Source: Blastocystis sp. Blastoise (lineage: Eukaryota > Sar > Bigyra > Opalinata > Blastocystidae). From it: a stretch of DNA of 64,000 bases. This document shows positions 60,201 to 64,000 of the stretch, piece by piece. The stretch's first letter is position 1. Each line of letters opens with the position of its first letter. Position numbers and translations under genes: made by a program. The stretch spans positions 62,001-126,000 of the forward strand of contig JBBPEB010000030.1 of assembly GCA_039096225.1 (NCBI GenBank). The letters are read 5' to 3'. The notes beneath the pieces are model-generated. The model did no database searches. It saw only the letters and a program-made list of their open reading frames with translations, and had not been told where the DNA came from.

Positions 60201-63200
60201 CTTAGGAGAATTAATCATATGTAATTCATCAGCAATTACTAAAGAAATCGATTGAATTGATTGTTTTTGTTTCCATCTTCTAGAAATACGATCCCATATT
60301 TCAGGATTTGTAATAATCAAATTACTTTTAGCAACACTTGATTCATCGATACTCATATCACCCATTAATAACGATACAACTAAACCAAACTGTTCAAATT
60401 TCTTCCAATCGTTATAACGAAGAATACATAAATCTTGTATGGGAGCAATATATAATATTTTGCCAGTATCTTCATCAGCAATATGTTTTAAAATAGCTAA
60501 TTCAGCAGCTATAGTCTTACCAGATCCAGTAGGAGCACAAATAAGTGTATTATTATCTGTTTTATATATACTATCAAAAACTTGAGTTTGAATAGGATTA
60601 AAATGAATAAAACGATCATTATAAAGAGATTCAAATTCTTTATTCTTTAAAGCATAAACAGGTAAAGGAGTTAAATCTAATAATTCTACATTAGGATGAT
60701 ATTTTTCAGGAAGAAGTAAATGTCTAAAACTAATTGTATGAATAGTTTCAGAATGTAACCATTTATCATTTATAATTCTTAAGAAATATTGAGGTGAAAG
60801 AGGATCAAAGATAGGAACAGTAAACACTAGAGAATGCTCATTTTCAAAATACTTCTTCTTTAATAAGAAATATTCATAATGAAGTATTTGTTCACCATCA
60901 CCATCTTCGACAATAATATGAAATCCTTCACTATTACCATGATATTGTTCATCATATTTGAAATCAGCAGTTAATAATAATTCGACTTTCATAAGAGATC
61001 TAGTAATAGGTTGTACTTGTATTTGACAATCCATACGAGGAATCATATGAACAAGAGAATGAACTTCACTACTTAATTTACTATTACGAACCATTTCACC
61101 GAAATCAGAAGGAGTAATATCATAATAACGTTCAAAAGGTAAAGGATTATTTTCTAATAAATTCAAAGTTTGTTCAGATAATCTACCTTTAAATTGTCTT
61201 AAAGGAGATTGAGAATACCATAAGCGTTTATCAACACATTTACATATATTCAATATCTTTTGAGAAACAGCAGACCAACCTCTCTTTAAACAAATTTCAA
61301 ATAAAGCTCTAAAGATACGACCAGCACTTTGTTGAACAAACACCATATCAGCAGCTAAAGCAAATCCATCTAATTTTTGTTTACTTATATAAGCTTGTAA
61401 TAATACATTCACCTTAGCAGAAGGTTCTTCTACAGTTTCACGAATAGGAATAGGTACCTTTTGAAGTAATTTTTCTAATTCTAATTTTTCTTCTTGTCTA
61501 ACAATAATTTGAGAGAATTCATTAGATAAAGAGAATAATCTAAATATTTCAATATCACCCATAGTTGGCTTTAAGAATTCATTATAAGTAGCAATAGAAG
61601 GATTCGTAATATAATAATAAGCAGCAGTACGACCAAGAGCAGTACTTTGGAAAACACCTGTTTTACGTTCATATTTAATAAGACCATGTTTAGCTAATAA
61701 GGTAGCAGCACTATGAACAAGATCTACACGACGTTGTAATAAAATAGGATCATGAACAAGTTCATCAGGATCTACACCATATAACTCAGGATTACGAAGC
61801 ATACGAATAAATAAATAAGTATATCCAAGCCAATGGACAGCTTCACTAACATTCTGACAAGTACCAATAACAATTTCAGCATTTAAATTATCGGCTAACT
61901 TTTTAATATGTTGAGATTCAATAGGTAATTGTTGATTCATAAGAGATAAATAATATTGAAGTTCACTATGTTTTGTAATAATAATACCTTCACCTGTTTT
62001 ATCATATTGAGGACGTCCAGCACGACCTAACATCTGTAAGACATCTTGAGGACTTAATTCAACCCATTGACCTTTTTCAGGACTATACATTTGTGTACCT
62101 TTTATAATAACAGTATGTGCAGGTAAATTTACACCCCAAGCTAATGTCATAGTACTGACTAAAACAGGAATACGACGAGCAGCAAATAAATCTTCAACTA
62201 AAGAACGATCATCTCTAGTAAGACCAGCATGATGGATAGCAAAACCAAATGGTAACAATTCTTGTAATTCTTTATCTTTACAATTCTTAGATTGTTCTTT
62301 TAATAATTCTTTTTCACCACTATTTTCAGGTACAAATTGTCCTAAAGTATCTTCATCTAAAGACATATCACGAATAGCACGAGCAGTCTTAGCAGTTTCT
62401 TTTCTTGAATGAACAAAAATAATTACTTGATTCTTACCAGCTTCAGCAAGTACTTTTTCATAACAGATTTTATTCATTAATTGAAGAGCTTTAAGTGGTT
62501 TCTTTTCAGTAACACCAATATATTGTTGATCTAAACCAACAGGACGATACGAATTATCAAAGAAAAACAATCCCTTTTCAGTAACACGAAGGAAATTAGC
62601 AACATCAACATAATTAGGAAGAGTAGCTGATAAACCAACAAGACGAACAAGTTCCTATAGAAAATAAAAAATATATCTAAAAATATCTTTACATAAAAAT
62701 AGAAAAATTATATATGTAATAAAATAAGATATATAATAGACTGAAAATATCTATCGAGCAAGAGGACCTTCTGTTCAGGGAAATTGCAAACCAAAGGTGA
62801 TACATGCTCGAATTGTTTTTTAAAATAATTAAAATAAAAATATATATATATATAAATAATAATGACAAAAAAAAAAGCAATATAAATAATATATACTTGA
62901 GTAGTTTCAATTTGTCTTAATGTACGTGCAACAATAGCTTCAAGAACAGGACCACGATCATCATGTAATAAATGAATTTCATCAATAATAATTAATCGAA
63001 CAAGCTATAATATATAAATAAGCATAAGAAATAATATATAATATACTTGAGTATAAGTTCTTTCACCACTCTTACGAGTAATAATATCCCATTTTTCAGG
63101 TGTTGTAACTATGATTTGAGTTTCACTAATTTCTTCTTTAGTAAGATTAATATCACCAGATAATTCTCGAACAACAATTCCATAATAAGATAAACGTTGA

Positions 63201-63700
63201 GTAAAATTATCAACAATTTCCTTAACTAAAGCTTTCATAGGAGCAACGTAAACAATTTTAAATTTATCCTTATCAACAGAACCATCTTCACGAAGATGTA
63301 AACCAATTTCATGCATAATTGTTAATACAGCAACATTAGTTTTACCAGCACCTGTAGGAGCACATAGTAAAATATTTTCCTATATATAATAATATAGTAT
63401 TAAATAATATAGATTCATTTATATAATAATATCTAAATAATAAAAAATATTAAAAAAAAAAATGCATACAGATGATAAAAGGGCAGTTTCATAAATTTTG
63501 CTTTGGACAGGATTTAAACGATCCATACCTTTGAAAGCAGGTTGAGCCCAATCGGGAAGAGACTTAATCTTGACAAGAGTATCTTCTGCGAATTGTTTTC
63601 TTTCAATTGCAGGAACATGTACTTCTTCATATCCTTTCTTTTCAGCTTTCCATGACTTTTCAGGTAGCTTAAAGCTTATGTTACTCATATAATGTCCTCC
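57227..63700 (-). CDS. BRR2: Brr2 (Snu246/SNRNP200) spliceosomal RNA helicase, 5'-partial
   Basis: Ski2-like helicase that unwinds U4/U6 in the U5/tri-snRNP. The most 5' exon seen begins after an acceptor at 63,701 and encodes [27 protein letters not shown], so the N-terminal PLUG region lies upstream of the window (or is missing). First cassette: [33 protein letters not shown] (DEIH), [31 protein letters not shown]. Sec63 units follow. Second cassette: [34 protein letters not shown] (DELH), [15 protein letters not shown]-terminus ends [11 protein letters not shown] plus an acidic tail, stop 57,227. About 2,160 residues expected for the whole protein; about 1,730 here. An intron at 58,910-59,726 hosts five snoRNAs; the last intron lacks a GT donor. 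Confidence 0.95.
58973..59046 (-). ncRNA. C/D-box snoRNA, type A copy 1
   Basis: On the - strand: C-like box ATGAGGA (59,042-59,036), guide TGGTCCGTGTTT complementary to LSU rRNA AAACACGGACCA, a D'-like TTGA, a C'-like TGATA, and D box CTGA (58,980-58,977). It lies inside a Brr2 intron, sense to the host, as expected for an intron-processed snoRNA. Confidence 0.72.
59104..59177 (-). ncRNA. C/D-box snoRNA, type A copy 2
   Basis: Same sequence as copy 1 over the snoRNA body; C-like box at 59,173-59,167, D box CTGA at 59,111-59,108. The flanking intron sequence differs. Confidence 0.72.
59213..59295 (-). ncRNA. C/D-box snoRNA, type B copy 1
   Basis: On the - strand: C box ATGATGA, guide TTGGTCCGTGTTT followed by TAT and D' box CTGA (59,261-59,258), C'-like TGATCA, and D box CTGA (59,224-59,221). 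Short terminal stem GAGA/TCTC. The guide places methylation on an A in GAAACACGG of LSU rRNA (D+5 rule), the site type served by yeast snR60 and animal U80. Confidence 0.8.
59345..59416 (-). ncRNA. C/D-box snoRNA, type A copy 3
   Basis: Third near-identical type A body; D box CTGA at 59,352-59,349, same guide to AAACACGGACCA. Confidence 0.72.
59511..59588 (-). ncRNA. C/D-box snoRNA, type B copy 2
   Basis: Second type B body, one substitution from copy 1 in the second guide region (GATAG versus GCTAG on the + strand). C box ATGATGA, D' box CTGA (59,556-59,553), D box CTGA (59,519-59,516), terminal GAGA... stem weaker. Confidence 0.78.
62754..62811 (-). ncRNA. Candidate structured RNA in Brr2 intron
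   Basis: A GC-richer island in the 62,657-62,896 intron. TCGAGCA and TGCTCGA form a 7-bp outer stem, and ACCTT/AAGGT an inner stem, separated by asymmetric internal loops, as in an H/ACA-type hairpin pocket. No clear ACA or H box is seen, so the class is open. Confidence 0.4.
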
Positions 63701-64000
63701 CTACAAATAAGAACATCATTAATAGAGTTAATAATTATTTTTTCATTGATGAAAAAAAGAAAAATGATAGTAATTAAGTTAAACATAGTATTGCTTTGTA
63801 ACATAAGTTACTCTATACAATCTACGTCAACAACTACTATCGATTTCACTAATTTCATTTCCATCATTATAAAAATAAAGTATTTTGTTAAAATAAAAAT
63901 GAATAAAAAAGAAAAGAGAGAAATTGTTAAAAATATTAACCATTCATTTTGACAAAGGTTTCTCATCATTTTATCCAATCAATCAAATGCAATGAAGAAT
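63701..64000. other. Intron or upstream region of BRR2
   Basis: 300 bp with no coding segment I can connect to Brr2. It is either part of a long intron (an acceptor CTTATTTGTAG abuts the exon) or the promoter, if the true start is ATG 63,688. Confidence 0.4.

Overview
The window is nuclear DNA from a very A+T-rich, intron-dense eukaryote, most likely unicellular. Genes use the standard code (TAA, TGA and TAG all end proteins). They are cut into short exons by introns that usually begin GTATAT/GTATGT and end TATAG. Intergenic spacers are mostly 0.2-0.8 kb. Simple repeats are abundant and include one encoded poly-asparagine run. The housekeeping set (Brr2, Dim1, eL8, Sec23/24-like, GUF1, TMEM147, MPDU1) is eukaryotic, but I cannot name the lineage.

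Left part (1-14,704): no gene I can support. It holds a purine-rich low-complexity tract (1-1,440), AT-rich DNA with an (AT)n array, two tRNA-like cloverleafs (5,659 and 9,766), a pyrimidine-rich tract (7,570-9,480) that mirrors the purine tract, coding-like fossils (about 2,256 and 6,830), decayed repeats, and a perfect 100-bp direct repeat next to a GC-rich hairpin (12,752-13,443). It looks like gene-poor, perhaps subtelomeric, DNA.

Right part (14,705-64,000): nineteen genes. In order: Sec23/Sec24-like protein (-), Dim1 rRNA dimethylase (+), AAAP amino-acid transporter (+), four-TM tetraspanin-like protein (+), GUF1/LepA (+), bacterial Pat-type GNAT acetyltransferase (-), poly-Asn LOTUS-domain protein (+), TMEM147 (+), ribosomal protein eL8 (+), IST1-like protein (+), gamma-carbonic-anhydrase-like protein (-), secreted cyclophilin (+), secreted GH116 glucosylceramidase-like enzyme with PAN/apple modules (+), MGME1-like mitochondrial exonuclease (-), MPDU1 (+), AGFG-like ArfGAP (+), a small unknown protein (-), an Asn/Pro-rich unknown protein (+), and the spliceosomal helicase Brr2 (-), whose 5' end lies outside. 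Themes are the secretory pathway/ER (Sec23-like, TMEM147, MPDU1, cyclophilin, AGFG, IST1), mitochondrion (GUF1, gamma-CA, MGME1), and RNA/ribosome (Dim1, eL8, Brr2 and the snoRNAs it hosts).

Two observations stand out. First, at least six introns do not fit GT-AG when the reading frame and protein family are respected. Most of these are bounded by short direct repeats (4-7 nt) of which one copy stays in the mRNA. Second, one 817-nt intron of BRR2 carries five tandem C/D-box snoRNAs of two types, all with the same 12-13 nt complementarity to a conserved LSU rRNA segment. All family calls come from reading the translations; no database search was possible.
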